Below, piece by piece: positions 12,663 through 21,690 of a stretch of DNA of 45,058 bases (its first letter is position 1; each line of letters opens with the position of its first letter). A program made the position numbers and the translations under genes. Under the pieces are notes generated by a model that saw only the letters and a list, made by a program, of their open reading frames with translations, was not told the DNA's origin and made no database searches. Origin of the DNA: Dehalococcoidia bacterium (lineage in GTDB: Bacteria; Chloroflexota; Dehalococcoidia; Dehalococcoidales; JAUXAP01). The stretch spans positions 1 to 45,058 of the forward strand of contig JAUXAP010000008.1 in the NCBI GenBank assembly GCA_030619865.1, in the 5' to 3' direction.

Positions 12663-13106
12663 ATGAACCAAGAAACGGAAAAAGCCCTTAAACAATTCTT
12701 TTCTGCCCAGAAAAAGCTAAATCAGCTTGGTATTATTCACTCGAGGGAATATCTGGGAGATATTGGCAGGTATCTTTGCCAGGTTATGTATAATTTGGAG
12801 CTTCCAAAATCGAGACGGCAAGCTGGCTATGACGGTATGATAGGTACATCTAAAATTCAAGTTAAGATTAATAACTGCCCCATCGGAACCCCGGTAAGAT
12901 TAAGTGAACCCTTTGAATACGATGAACTTATTGTAGTATTAGGACCTAACTGTTTGTTGAGACCGGAGAATATTCAGGATGATTTTATCTTCTATAGATT
13001 CACCAGAGAGGAGACTCTCAAAAAATTCAAAACCCCAAGTGGTAAGTATATCGGTGGGAGAAGCGTATTCGCTCAGGGATACGATAAAGTCTTAAGCCTG
13101 ACCTAA
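12663..13106 (+). CDS. Hypothetical protein, possible nuclease-like (PD-(D/E)XK) fold
   Basis: A 147-residue protein behind GGGGGGTG. HSREYLGDIGRYLCQ, then AGYDGMIGTSKIQVKI, resembles the E...D...(E/Q)xK arrangement of restriction-endonuclease-like folds (as in DUF6998 proteins), with the acidic residue in GYDG and the lysine in QVK. A hydrophobic strand (DELIVVLG) and basic C-terminal helix follow. The catalytic pattern is read by eye. It is 38 bp after the HIT gene and may be co-transcribed. It could be a nuclease relative or an inactive scaffold. Confidence 0.6.
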   Translation: MNQETEKALKQFFSAQKKLNQLGIIHSREYLGDIGRYLCQVMYNLELPKSRRQAGYDGMIGTSKIQVKINNCPIGTPVRLSEPFEYDELIVVLGPNCLLRPENIQDDFIFYRFTREETLKKFKTPSGKYIGGRSVFAQGYDKVLSLT

Positions 13107-13121
13107 GAGACTGCCTCTACT

Positions 13122-13673
13122 TCACCGTCCTTTACGGGACTCTAAAAAGATTAGTAAGCCAGCGATGCTCTTGGCGTCACAAATGGAACCAGAGGTAATA
13201 AGACTGGAAATCTGGCTAATCGGCACCCGGCTTAACCTGATACTCCCCGTATCTTCGGCATGGAGTGGACTAGGAACAAGGTCGGTTGCCAGATAAAGAT
13301 AAAGGTATTCAGTACAGTAACCGGGTGTAGAGTAGAAACCACCCAGCCTCTCCACTTTTCTAGGCAGGTAGCCTGTTTCCTCCTGCAACTCACGACGAAC
13401 AGCCGCCACCGGGTCTTCTTCAGGGTCAATACCACCGGCCGGTATTTCTAATAGCTCCTTTTCTACCGACTTGCGGAATTGCTTAACCAGCAGCACATTG
13501 TCATTAGCATCAATAGCTATAATAGCCACGCAATTAGCGTGTTCTACAATTTCTCTTGTCGTTTCTCTGCCGTTAGGCATTTGTACGGTATCAACCCGTA
13601 ATTTTACCGCTCGCCCATCATAAACCAGTTGGCTAGATAGCGTCTTCTCCTCAGCCAAATTAGACTCCCACAT
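13122..13673 (-). CDS. Nudix hydrolase, ADP-ribose pyrophosphatase type
   Basis: Hydrolyses nucleoside diphosphates linked to another moiety, most likely ADP-ribose. The nudix box is complete: G-x5-E...RELQEETGY within residues of about 80-105, preceded by EIPAGGIDPEEDP. The N-terminal beta domain (VYDGRAVKLRVDTV) is that of the dimeric ADPRase group, and 183 residues is the normal length. It overlaps the upstream GNAT gene by 14 bp. With NAD kinase first in the same operon, a common theme of NAD metabolism is plausible. Confidence 0.88.
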   Translation of the reverse strand: MWESNLAEEKTLSSQLVYDGRAVKLRVDTVQMPNGRETTREIVEHANCVAIIAIDANDNVLLVKQFRKSVEKELLEIPAGGIDPEEDPVAAVRRELQEETGYLPRKVERLGGFYSTPGYCTEYLYLYLATDLVPSPLHAEDTGSIRLSRVPISQISSLITSGSICDAKSIAGLLIFLESRKGR

Positions 13674-14127
13674 CTAAATGGTAAATAAGAGCCACTTCAT
13701 CACAATCAGGGAATTTGGGGCAGCGGTAGCACTCGCCCCAGACCTTGTGCGGCAACTCCGTTTTCTCTACCAGAGAAAAGCCACACTTCTCAAAAAAGGC
13801 CGGTTGATAGGTCAGGCAAAAAACAGTAGAAATACCAAGCTCTTTTGCCTCCTCAAGACAGGCTTTTATTAACTGTTCACCTACTCCCTGTCGCTGGCTA
13901 TCCTCAGCCACAGCCACCGACTTTATCTCAGCCAAGTCTGACCAGCAAACATGCAATGCTGCGCAAGCAATCATTCGACCATCTTGCCTAATAACAAAAT
14001 AATCCCTGATATTTTCATATATCTCGCTTAGCGGACGAGCCAGCATCTCATCCTTATCAGCAAAGTAGTTAATTAACTTATGCATCTGGGATACGTCACT
14101 GATTCTGGCTTTTTCAACTGGATTCAA
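13660..14127 (-). CDS. GNAT N-acetyltransferase, ArgA-like
   Basis: Acetyl-CoA-dependent N-acetyltransferase, 155 residues. The acetyl-CoA loop is VAEDSQRQGVGEQLI, and the tail KVWGECYRCPKFPDCDE is, to my knowledge, typical of the short GNAT proteins that serve as N-acetylglutamate synthases at the start of arginine synthesis. No arg genes are nearby, so the acceptor is an inference from similarity. It is the middle gene of a tightly packed operon: one base after the NAD kinase stop and overlapping the nudix gene. Confidence 0.8.
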   Translation of the reverse strand: MNPVEKARISDVSQMHKLINYFADKDEMLARPLSEIYENIRDYFVIRQDGRMIACAALHVCWSDLAEIKSVAVAEDSQRQGVGEQLIKACLEEAKELGISTVFCLTYQPAFFEKCGFSLVEKTELPHKVWGECYRCPKFPDCDEVALIYHLDVGV

Positions 14128-14128
14128 G

Positions 14129-14968
14129 TTACTGCTTTCCTTTCAACCTTTGCTCCAGAGAGCCGTAAAAAGAGGTCTCTGGATGAACTCTTAAAAATCG
14201 AGCCGTATTGGAGCTATGCTTCACCGTAATACTGGCACCACTTGACAACGGTAAATTTATATGACCGTCAATGCTCAGTGTTGCCTCATGAGCGGTAACA
14301 ACACGCAGTTTAACTACTGATTTAGCCGGTAACACCATGGTATAAACTGAACTAAGGTGAGGCAGTATTGGTAACAGCAGAAATTCATTAGCCTGCGGAT
14401 GGAGAATAGGACCACCGGCTGCCAGCGAATAACCAGTGCTGCCAGTGGCAGTAGCCACAATCACCCCATCAGCCTTATAGGTAGTCAACGGCTCACCATC
14501 AATGCTGGCTTCCACATAGACTACCCGAGCTATTGCCCCCCGTGCCACCACCACATCATTCAAGGCATAAAACATACGAGGCGTCTCGTTCTCCCCATGT
14601 TGAGGGGAAAGCTCTGCTTCAAGTAGAGCCCGCTCATCAATCCAACCTTCCCCCGCTAACAGGGCCGGTAGCTTTTCCATAGCCTCATCAACACTGAGTT
14701 CCGTCATGAATCCCAGCTTGCCCAAGTTTATCCCAGTAATAGGGGTTAACCCGGGAAGTACTGCCTGAGCTGCCCGTAGAATCGTGCCATCGCCACCGAT
14801 GCTAAGAATTAAATCGGTATCTTTTACCTGAGCCCTGGCCTTCTCCCTTTCCCAGGCAGAACATAGCCAAACCGAAATACCTCTAGAGCCTAAAAAATTC
14901 TGTAATTCCTTAGCCACGGTATGGGCAGCTTCAATCTTCGGATGGTAAAGAATGCCAATTTGCTTCAT
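14129..14968 (-). CDS. nadK: NAD kinase
   Basis: Phosphorylates NAD to NADP. The diagnostic SIGGDGTILRAA is at about residues 55-66, followed by GINLGKLGFMTEL, ALNDVVVARG and the substrate segment YKADGVIVATATGSTGYSLAAGGP. At 279 residues it is of usual size. The ATG has a modest TAAGG upstream. First gene of the minus-strand operon nadK-GNAT-nudix. Confidence 0.96.
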   Translation of the reverse strand: MKQIGILYHPKIEAAHTVAKELQNFLGSRGISVWLCSAWEREKARAQVKDTDLILSIGGDGTILRAAQAVLPGLTPITGINLGKLGFMTELSVDEAMEKLPALLAGEGWIDERALLEAELSPQHGENETPRMFYALNDVVVARGAIARVVYVEASIDGEPLTTYKADGVIVATATGSTGYSLAAGGPILHPQANEFLLLPILPHLSSVYTMVLPAKSVVKLRVVTAHEATLSIDGHINLPLSSGASITVKHSSNTARFLRVHPETSFYGSLEQRLKGKQ

Positions 14969-15012
14969 AACCTTAACCTACTCCCAACAAAGAAAGCGTA
15001 ACACCGCCACTT

Positions 15013-15801
15013 TTAAGCGAGCAATTCTCGCATGCCCTCTGCCTGCTGTTTACACCATCCGTATATAATCCTTAAGTCCCAACCAACACAGAAGTGGCGG
15101 ATTCCCATCTCAAGATATGGTTTTGCCTCTTCAAAGCTACCTAGTTCCACTCTGGGGTGTACACCCTTCTTCAGAGCTAATCCTATCATGTCTCGCCGTG
15201 CCTTTAGCACCTCAGGGTCTTTCCCCTGACCTGGCTTGCCAATGCTTATTGAGTAGTCAGCAGGACCGAATTGAACCATATCTACACCTTTGACCGACAG
15301 TATCTCTTCCAAGTTCTCCATGGCGCCTTTTTTCTCAATCATAATGGCAATGACGACTTCGTTCATCGCCTTAGCCCACCCCGCTGAGCCAGGCTCCAGC
15401 ACATAGCCAACATTTCGCCGCATGCTACAGCCATGGATACCACCAGCCTCAGGTGTCTCCGACCTGACGAGGCGAATACATTTCCTGACCTCTTCCGCAG
15501 AACGGCAGTCAGTAAAGAGCAAATTTTGGATACCAGCACCTAGTGCTCTGGTAGCAATAAATCCTCTCGCCTGCTCTTCCACCTTCATCATTGAGGACAT
15601 GCTGGGAAAGAGCTCAATAGCCCGGCCGAAGTTATCTAAGCCGGCAAGACTCCAAGATGCATATTCTCCGCACAGCTCGATATAATCAAAAGCACCGGAA
15701 TGCCCGATTACCTCTACAATCTGTGGCGAAGTGGTTATCATGTGCGTGCCTAAGGTTGGTTTACCTTCACTAAGGAGTTCCCTGAGTCTGTTCTTTTTCA
15801 A
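15013..15801 (-). CDS. HpcH/HpaI-type class II pyruvate aldolase
   Basis: Metal-dependent aldolase of the 2-keto-3-deoxy-sugar-acid / 2,4-dihydroxyhept-2-ene-1,7-dioate family, which cleaves 2-keto-4-hydroxy acids to pyruvate and an aldehyde. LGTHMITTSPQIVEVIGHSG, YIELCGEY, IMIEKKGAMENLEEIL and VDMVQFGPADYSISIG (with the metal-binding E and D) match it. The 262-residue length is normal. It overlaps the RraA-like gene by 4 bp and closes an operon with a 2-hydroxyacid dehydrogenase. The true substrate is unknown; the whole operon reads as a small catabolic pathway. Confidence 0.88.
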   Translation of the reverse strand: MKKNRLRELLSEGKPTLGTHMITTSPQIVEVIGHSGAFDYIELCGEYASWSLAGLDNFGRAIELFPSMSSMMKVEEQARGFIATRALGAGIQNLLFTDCRSAEEVRKCIRLVRSETPEAGGIHGCSMRRNVGYVLEPGSAGWAKAMNEVVIAIMIEKKGAMENLEEILSVKGVDMVQFGPADYSISIGKPGQGKDPEVLKARRDMIGLALKKGVHPRVELGSFEEAKPYLEMGIRHFCVGWDLRIIYGWCKQQAEGMRELLA

Positions 15802-16499
15802 CCTTTTCCTCCCTTTCTAGATCCAGGAAAAATGGTTTTTAGTGCTTCAACATCAAAATCCGGCGACTTGCAGAAGTTAATGACCTTTCGTTCTCGGTCT
15901 TCTACCTTCTGGCAGGCTTCCGGCACTTCTCGGGCAATCTCACGAGGAATAACGACTACGCCGTGCTTATCGGCATGAATAAGGTCGCCGTTATTAACTG
16001 TCAGGCCACCCACCCTTACCGGCTTTCCCGCATCTACCAGATGGTTATAGGCGTGTGATGGAATTACATCAGCAGCAAAAAAGTGAAAACCCAGTGGATG
16101 AACCTCATCCAAATCCCTAACACCACCATCAGTAACCACACCAACACAGCCCAAAGCACGGTGAATATTGGCGTTAACCTCACCCCATAAGGAACCAATA
16201 CATTGAGGCTGGTCAAAATCGTGGATAACGGCTACTCTTGGTGTCGCAGTCTTAACTATATTATCCCAGTGAGCGTGTATTACACGGGCACGTTCCTCCT
16301 CAGTTACTGACAGGTCAGCGGTCATAGTCGCCGTGCAGGCGTAGCCCACCATCGGCTCCAGGTCAGGAAAGATACACTTTATTCCCAGCATAAAACCCTG
16401 ATTTCTGGGTCTTACATTAAAAGTCTCAATGGCATTAGAAATTGCCGGTGTCGGCCAGGCTCTAAGAGCCTCTAATTCTGCTTCAGTCAGTGGTTCCAC
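15798..16499 (-). CDS. RraA-family protein (aldolase/decarboxylase type)
   Basis: RraA-fold proteins include 4-hydroxy-4-methyl-2-oxoglutarate aldolase and oxaloacetate decarboxylase as well as E. coli RraA, the RNase E inhibitor. The motif GVVTDGGVRDLDEV holds the substrate Arg and metal-binding Asp of the enzymatic members, and GDLIHADKHGVVVIPRE is typical. At 233 residues it is longer than RraA (about 160), which argues for an enzyme. It overlaps the dehydrogenase gene by 13 bp and the aldolase gene by 4 bp, so the three are translated together. Confidence 0.87.
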   Translation of the reverse strand: MEPLTEAELEALRAWPTPAISNAIETFNVRPRNQGFMLGIKCIFPDLEPMVGYACTATMTADLSVTEEERARVIHAHWDNIVKTATPRVAVIHDFDQPQCIGSLWGEVNANIHRALGCVGVVTDGGVRDLDEVHPLGFHFFAADVIPSHAYNHLVDAGKPVRVGGLTVNNGDLIHADKHGVVVIPREIAREVPEACQKVEDRERKVINFCKSPDFDVEALKTIFPGSRKGGKG

Positions 16500-17515
16500 T
16501 TCGGTTCCCCCTTTACTAAATTAACTTTAGGTTTAACTGTTTTATTTACCCAGTTCTTGGGCCAGTATCCACAGATAACTCTAGCTGCCTCCTGCCCCAC
16601 ACTTGTCCTTTGCCGCTTAAAAGAGGCTTCAGAATAAGAAGCAGAGTGAGGAGTGACTACGACGTTATCCATCTTAAGCAGGGGATTATCCAGAGTAACC
16701 GGCTCTTTTTCAAAGACATCCAAACCAGCACCAGCAATCCACTTTTCCTGTAGAGCCTTGATAAGAGCTGCCTCATCGGTTACTGGACCTCGAGCGGTGC
16801 TGATATAATAGGCGCTTGGTTTCATCTGTTTGAATTCCTTTTCCCCGATTAGATGCCGGGTTTCCTCGTTTAGGGGAGTGTGAACAGAGATAAAATCCGA
16901 CTCCCTGAGTAGCTCAGGCAGACTCACCAGGGTTATCCCACACTCCTTGGCCAGGGATTTATCCAGATAAGGGTCGTAGCCTAATATCCTTAAATTAAGG
17001 CACTGTGCCTTTTTAGCTGTCATTCGCCCAATGTTGCCACAACCTACCAGCCCCAGCGTTTGCCCATAAATTGACACCATTGGTGCCTGAGCTTTCTTGG
17101 CTTCAACCCAGTAGCCCTGCTTGACCATATCATTCATTAAGGTCAGTTTTTTAGCACAGGCAAAGAGCAGAGCTAAGGCATGGTTAGCGACTTCCTCAGT
17201 ACAGAAACCAGGGAGATTAACGACAAGAATACCATTATCGGTAGCCGCCTTGACATCAACCGTATCATAACCAATGCCGTAGCGGACGACTACCCTACAC
17301 TTTGGTGCTGCCTCCATAACCCGGCGTGTTATCTTACCAATCGCCGTTATTATGGCATCGGCATCTTTAACCGCCTCAACTATTTCATCTTCAACATCAG
17401 TATCGACTATCACTATCTTAGCATTCACTTTGGCTAGCTCTTCAGCCTCTTCCTGAACAGGGAAGCGGTCTTGCATTTTGTCCACTCTAACCACTTTAAA
17501 TTGCCTTTCCGTCAA
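16487..17515 (-). CDS. D-2-hydroxyacid dehydrogenase family protein
   Basis: NAD-dependent dehydrogenase of the D-isomer group (phosphoglycerate, glycerate, lactate dehydrogenases). The Rossmann motif is GLVGCGNIGR, the catalytic Arg region is YISTARGPVTDEAAL, the Glu lies in GLDVFEKEPV and the His in VVVTPHSASYSE. It is 342 residues with no ACT domain, so it is unlikely to be a standard SerA; the family also includes CtBP-like members. It heads the operon with RraA-like and HpcH-like genes and could reduce or make a 2-keto acid handled by them. AGGAGG... precedes the ATG at slightly long spacing. Confidence 0.88.
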   Translation of the reverse strand: MTERQFKVVRVDKMQDRFPVQEEAEELAKVNAKIVIVDTDVEDEIVEAVKDADAIITAIGKITRRVMEAAPKCRVVVRYGIGYDTVDVKAATDNGILVVNLPGFCTEEVANHALALLFACAKKLTLMNDMVKQGYWVEAKKAQAPMVSIYGQTLGLVGCGNIGRMTAKKAQCLNLRILGYDPYLDKSLAKECGITLVSLPELLRESDFISVHTPLNEETRHLIGEKEFKQMKPSAYYISTARGPVTDEAALIKALQEKWIAGAGLDVFEKEPVTLDNPLLKMDNVVVTPHSASYSEASFKRQRTSVGQEAARVICGYWPKNWVNKTVKPKVNLVKGEPKWNH

Positions 17516-17550
17516 CTTTAGCCTCCTTTTTCAATTTATCTCCGTGGCTC

Positions 17551-17580
17551 ATTATATGGTTGTGCAAAAAAGGTTGTCAA
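17551..17580 (-). promoter_or_regulatory. Promoter of the dehydrogenase-RraA-aldolase operon
   Basis: On the minus strand TTGACA (17575-17580) and TATAAT (17551-17556) are both perfect, 18 bp apart. It lies about 35 bp before the dehydrogenase start and is divergent from the acs promoter. Confidence 0.85.
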
Positions 17581-17703
17581 GGTTTCATGCTTGTTGCCAA
17601 AGCAAGTCAACCTGCCAGTATAGTTTCATCTATATTGAAAACTACTAACCTTTCCGCTGACATCGGCAAATAGACAGATAGTAACGGTGCGAACATACCT
17701 ACT

Positions 17704-17733
17704 TTGACAACCCACAGTACAGGGGACTAAAAT
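17704..17733 (+). promoter_or_regulatory. Promoter of acs-prfA-prmC
   Basis: TTGACA (17704-17709) and TAAAAT (17728-17733), 18 bp apart, about 30 bp before the acs start. Together with the minus-strand promoter it makes a divergent control region of about 250 bp. Confidence 0.65.
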
Positions 17734-17761
17734 TAACTTAGAAAGCAAAGGAGAAGAAAAT

Positions 17762-19723
17762 ATGTGCCCTACTAAAGGAATTAACACTGCTGGCCATCTG
17801 CCTACGGATACGCGTTTATGGCCACTGAAACGGTATACTGAGATGCATCGCCGCTCACTGGATGACCCTGAGAAATTTTGGGCAGAGGAAGCACGAAAGC
17901 TGGACTGGTACCAGACCTGGGAACGAGTTCTGGACTGGGACCCCCCGTATGCAAGATGGTTCGTCGGGGGAAGGCTCAATGCTTCCTTCCAGTGTGCTGA
18001 CCGCCATGTAAAGACATGGAGGAAAAGCAAGGTGGCAATCTACTGGGAGGGAGAAGCCGGCGAGACCAGAGTGCTTAGTTATTCCACCCTTTTCCGGGCT
18101 GTCAACCGCTTTGCCTCGGTGCTCAAGAAGCTGGGGGTTAGCAAAGGAGACAAAGTTGCCCTTTACCTGCCGATGGTTCCAGAACTACCTGTCTTTATGC
18201 TCGCCTGCGCCCGAATTGGAGCAGTGCATACGGTAATCTTCTCCGGATTCAGTGCCCAGTCAATAGCCGACAGGGTCAACGATATCCAGGCGAAGGTCAT
18301 TGTCACCGCCGACGGTGGATATCGCCGCGGCAAGATAATACCGCTTAAAGAAATAACTGATGAGGCGGTAAAACTCAGCCCCTCCGTAGAGAAAGTAATC
18401 GTCGTTAAAAGAACAGGAGAGAAAGTGCCATGGACGGAGGGAAAAGATGCGTGGCTTTCCTCTCTGCTTGATGATGCTGAGTCATTGGTAACACCTGAGC
18501 CAATGGAATCTAACCATCCGCTATATATCCTTTATACTTCAGGGACAACCGGCAAGCCAAAGGGTATTGTTCACAGTACCGGTGGCTACCTTGTTTATAA
18601 TCACTCAGCATACCAGTGGGTGTTTGATATAAAAGAGGAGTCTGTCTTCTGGTGCACTGCTGACGTGGGATGGGTAACCGGTCATAGCTCCATAGTCTAT
18701 GCCCCCCTTTCCCATGGTGCCGCCATTGTTCTCTACGAAGGTGCACCTGATTACCCAACGCTTGACCGGTGGTGGGATATAATAGAAAAGTATGGAGTGA
18801 CTATCTTCTACACGTCCCCAACCGCAGTGCGGATGTTTATGCGTTCCGGGGAAAAATGGCTCCAAAAGCATGACCTATCCAGCCTTGAGCTTCTTGGCAG
18901 TGTTGGTGAACCGATAAACCCTGAGGCGTGGCAGTGGTATTACAAACATATAGGCAAGGAGAAGTGCCCCATCGTTGACACTTGGTGGCAAACTGAGACC
19001 GGAGGTATTATGATATCACCTACCCCTGGAATTGAAGCGATACCACTAAAACCGGGGTCAGCAACCTTCCCTCTTCCCGGTATTGATGCCTCGGTAGTTG
19101 ATACTAATGGCAAAGAGCTACCAACAGGTCAGACGGGCTACCTCATAATAAAGAAACCATGGCCCGGGATGCTGCTTGATATCTATGGCAATCCAGGGCG
19201 CTACCGACGAGCCTACTGGTCACGCTACCCCAACTCATATTACACAGGGGATTTCGCTATGCGCGATGAAGATGGCTACTTCTGGCTGTTAGGCAGAGCC
19301 GACGAGGTGCTCAATGTAGCCGGACACCGCATCGGAACGGCAGAGCTTGAGGATGCTGCCATATCTCACCCTGCCGTAGCCGAAACAGCGGTGGCAAGTA
19401 AGCCAGACGAGATAAAGGGTGAAGCTATCGTTTTATTCGTTACGCTCAAAGAAGGAGAGTTGCCCTCACCTACGTTAAAGAAGGAAATCAGTCAACACCT
19501 CCGTAAGGTTATTGGTCCCATCGCCACTCCAGACGAAATCTATTTTGTAGAATCTATGCCTAAAACAAGAAGTGGCAAGATTATGCGCCGTGTACTCAAA
19601 GCAGTAGCCTCAGGACAGAGCCTTGGCGACCTTACCACCTTAGAAAACGAGGCATCAGTCGAGGAAGTGAAGAGAGCATACGAAAAACTAAAAGGAACCA
19701 AGTCTACTCCAAAGGAAGCCTGA
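17762..19723 (+). CDS. acs: Acetyl-CoA synthetase (AMP-forming)
   Basis: Activates acetate to acetyl-CoA through acetyl-AMP. The P-loop-like YILYTSGTTGKPKGIVHSTGGY, the WWQTETGG motif, YTGDFAMRDEDGYFWLLGRADEVLNVAGHR (hinge) and the acetylatable lysine in PKTRSGKIMRR are all present. At 653 residues it is full length. The AAAGGAG site is 9 nt before the ATG. prfA starts 3 bp after its stop, and prmC overlaps prfA, so central carbon and translation-termination genes share a transcript. Propionate use cannot be excluded. Confidence 0.96.
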   Translation: MCPTKGINTAGHLPTDTRLWPLKRYTEMHRRSLDDPEKFWAEEARKLDWYQTWERVLDWDPPYARWFVGGRLNASFQCADRHVKTWRKSKVAIYWEGEAGETRVLSYSTLFRAVNRFASVLKKLGVSKGDKVALYLPMVPELPVFMLACARIGAVHTVIFSGFSAQSIADRVNDIQAKVIVTADGGYRRGKIIPLKEITDEAVKLSPSVEKVIVVKRTGEKVPWTEGKDAWLSSLLDDAESLVTPEPMESNHPLYILYTSGTTGKPKGIVHSTGGYLVYNHSAYQWVFDIKEESVFWCTADVGWVTGHSSIVYAPLSHGAAIVLYEGAPDYPTLDRWWDIIEKYGVTIFYTSPTAVRMFMRSGEKWLQKHDLSSLELLGSVGEPINPEAWQWYYKHIGKEKCPIVDTWWQTETGGIMISPTPGIEAIPLKPGSATFPLPGIDASVVDTNGKELPTGQTGYLIIKKPWPGMLLDIYGNPGRYRRAYWSRYPNSYYTGDFAMRDEDGYFWLLGRADEVLNVAGHRIGTAELEDAAISHPAVAETAVASKPDEIKGEAIVLFVTLKEGELPSPTLKKEISQHLRKVIGPIATPDEIYFVESMPKTRSGKIMRRVLKAVASGQSLGDLTTLENEASVEEVKRAYEKLKGTKSTPKEA

Positions 19724-19726
19724 ATT

Positions 19727-20797
19727 ATGTTGGAACGATTGGAAAGAATAGAGAAGCGCTATCAGGAGCTAGAGCAGCAAATAGCTACCCCTGAGATAGC
19801 ATCCGACCCGAAGCAACTGCAGATATTGGCTCAGGAAAGAGCCGGTATTGAAGACCTATTAATAAAATATAGAGAATATAAAAAAACGGCTAAGTCACTA
19901 GAAGAGACCAGAGCAATGCTAAGTGAAGGGCTAGATGAAGACATGGCAGCTTTAGTCAAGCAAGAGATAGAAAAGCTCGAATCACAACAAGACCAGCTAC
20001 TTCAGGAAATAAAGCTTGCCCTCTTACCCAAGGATGCTAATGATGAAAGAGACATCATTATGGAAATCCGGGCTGGGGCCGGTGGTGATGAGGCCGGGTT
20101 GTTTGCTGCTGACCTCTTTCGTATGTATAGCCGTTTTGCTCAATCTAAAGGTTGGGCAATAGACATCATTAATGCTAATGAAAGCGGCGTCGGCGGCTTC
20201 AAGGAAATTATATTTGAAGTAAAAGGTAAAGGGGCTTTTAGTAAACTGAAGTATGAAAGAGGGGTACACCGGGTGCAGCGAGTGCCTACTACTGAGTCTT
20301 CAGGTAGAATTCACACCTCAACAGCTACGGTAGCTGTTCTCCCCGAGGCAGACGAGGTAGAGGTATCCATCAACCCTGATGACCTTAAAACGGACATCTA
20401 CCACGCTCATGGTGCTGGAGGACAGCACGTAAATAAGGTAGCCACCGCAGTGCGTATCACCCATTTGCCTACAGGAATAGTAGTCACCTGCCAAGATGAA
20501 CGCTCACAACTAAGAAACAGGACGAAGGCACTGGCAGTACTGCGAGCCCGACTCCTGGATACAGAACAACGCAAACAAGAAAGGGAAATAAGTAAGCAGC
20601 GCCGCTCCCAGGTAGGCACTGGCGACCGTGCTGAAAAGATACGAACCTACAATTTCCCTCAAGACCGCGTTTCTGACCACCGCATCGGCCTAACCCTCCA
20701 TAATCTACCTCAAATTATGGAAGGGGAGCTCAACGAACTCATTGATGCCCTGACCACCAGTAACCAGGCAAAACAGCTGGAGGAGCAACTGGTGTGA
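19727..20797 (+). CDS. prfA: Peptide chain release factor 1
   Basis: Recognises UAA and UAG at the ribosome and triggers peptide release. The GGQ motif is in [13 protein letters not shown], which enters the peptidyl-transferase centre; the codon-recognition part includes [14 protein letters not shown], where RF1 carries a PxT tripeptide (here PTT/PTE). At 356 residues it matches RF1 rather than the longer frameshifted RF2. Its gene lies between acs and prmC; coupling with prmC, whose product modifies the GGQ glutamine, is the classical arrangement. Confidence 0.96.
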   Translation: MLERLERIEKRYQELEQQIATPEIASDPKQLQILAQERAGIEDLLIKYREYKKTAKSLEETRAMLSEGLDEDMAALVKQEIEKLESQQDQLLQEIKLALLPKDANDERDIIMEIRAGAGGDEAGLFAADLFRMYSRFAQSKGWAIDIINANESGVGGFKEIIFEVKGKGAFSKLKYERGVHRVQRVPTTESSGRIHTSTATVAVLPEADEVEVSINPDDLKTDIYHAHGAGGQHVNKVATAVRITHLPTGIVVTCQDERSQLRNRTKALAVLRARLLDTEQRKQEREISKQRRSQVGTGDRAEKIRTYNFPQDRVSDHRIGLTLHNLPQIMEGELNELIDALTTSNQAKQLEEQLV

Positions 20798-21690
20798 CTC
20801 TAAAACAGGCACTTACCCGTGCCAGAGAAATCCTGGTCGCTAATAGTATCGAAGATGCCCCTCTGGAGTGCGAATTGCTGCTAAGGCATATCCTGAAAAT
20901 AAGCCGAGTCCAGCTATACCTAGGCCTTGACCAGGAACTAAGCCCTGAACAAGAGGAAACCTCCTGGAGGCTAATTGAGCGCCGCCTTAGCCATGAGCCC
21001 ACAGCTTATATAACAGAGCATCGCGAGTTCTACGGACTTGATTTCTATGTTGACTCTAGTGTTCTTATCCCCCGACCTGAAACTGAGCTACTGGTGGAAA
21101 AGGCTATCAACTTAGGACAAAAGCACACCGTCTTTACTATAGCTGATGTTGGCACTGGCTGTGGGGCTATCGCCATCACCCTGGCATTAAACCTGCCCAG
21201 AGCTAAAATCTATGCTACCGATATATCGGCGCTAGCTCTCAAAGCTGCCCAAATCAACTGCCAAAAACATGGGGTGACCAATAGAATTTGCCTTCTTCAG
21301 GGCGATATGCTTGGCCCTCTGCCTGAGCCTGTTGACCTCATAATAGCCAATCTCCCTTATGTTAGAGAATCAGAATTACCCCCTATATGTTCAGTAAATC
21401 TTGAACCACCGTTGGCACTAAATGGAGGCTCAGACGGACTAGAAAAGATACGCCAGCTATGCCGCCAGCTAAGTAGCAAGCTCCGCCCTAAGGGCTGTCT
21501 ACTTCTGGAGATTGGACAGGGGCAAAGAGGAACGGTGACTGCCTTTCTCTGTAGCCTCTTCCCCTCGGCTAAAATAGAAGTCACCCCAGATTTGAGCGGT
21601 ATAGAGCGGGTGGTAAGTCTAACCCTTACTGCAGTTAACGCTGGAGGGTTTGAGGCCGCTAAGCCTTTTCGGCTTGTTTTTCAGCAATAA
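20794..21690 (+). CDS. prmC: Release factor glutamine methyltransferase
   Basis: Uses SAM to methylate the GGQ glutamine of release factors. The N-terminal helical domain has [23 protein letters not shown], then [22 protein letters not shown], the SAM motif [16 protein letters not shown] and the catalytic motif, here ANLPYV instead of the more common NPPY. It starts with GTG overlapping the prfA stop (GTGA). The 298-residue frame runs 32 bp into the convergent EF-G-like gene, so its C-terminus overlaps that gene's 3' end. Confidence 0.94.
   Translation: MTLKQALTRAREILVANSIEDAPLECELLLRHILKISRVQLYLGLDQELSPEQEETSWRLIERRLSHEPTAYITEHREFYGLDFYVDSSVLIPRPETELLVEKAINLGQKHTVFTIADVGTGCGAIAITLALNLPRAKIYATDISALALKAAQINCQKHGVTNRICLLQGDMLGPLPEPVDLIIANLPYVRESELPPICSVNLEPPLALNGGSDGLEKIRQLCRQLSSKLRPKGCLLLEIGQGQRGTVTAFLCSLFPSAKIEVTPDLSGIERVVSLTLTAVNAGGFEAAKPFRLVFQQ

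Noticed and set aside
17626-18030. ORF 17626-18030 (-)
   Set aside because: Overlaps the start of acs and both divergent promoters; no family resemblance.
21659-21690. Frameshift at the end of prmC
   Set aside because: The convergent overlap with the EF-G-like gene is short and both proteins end plausibly, so no frameshift is needed.
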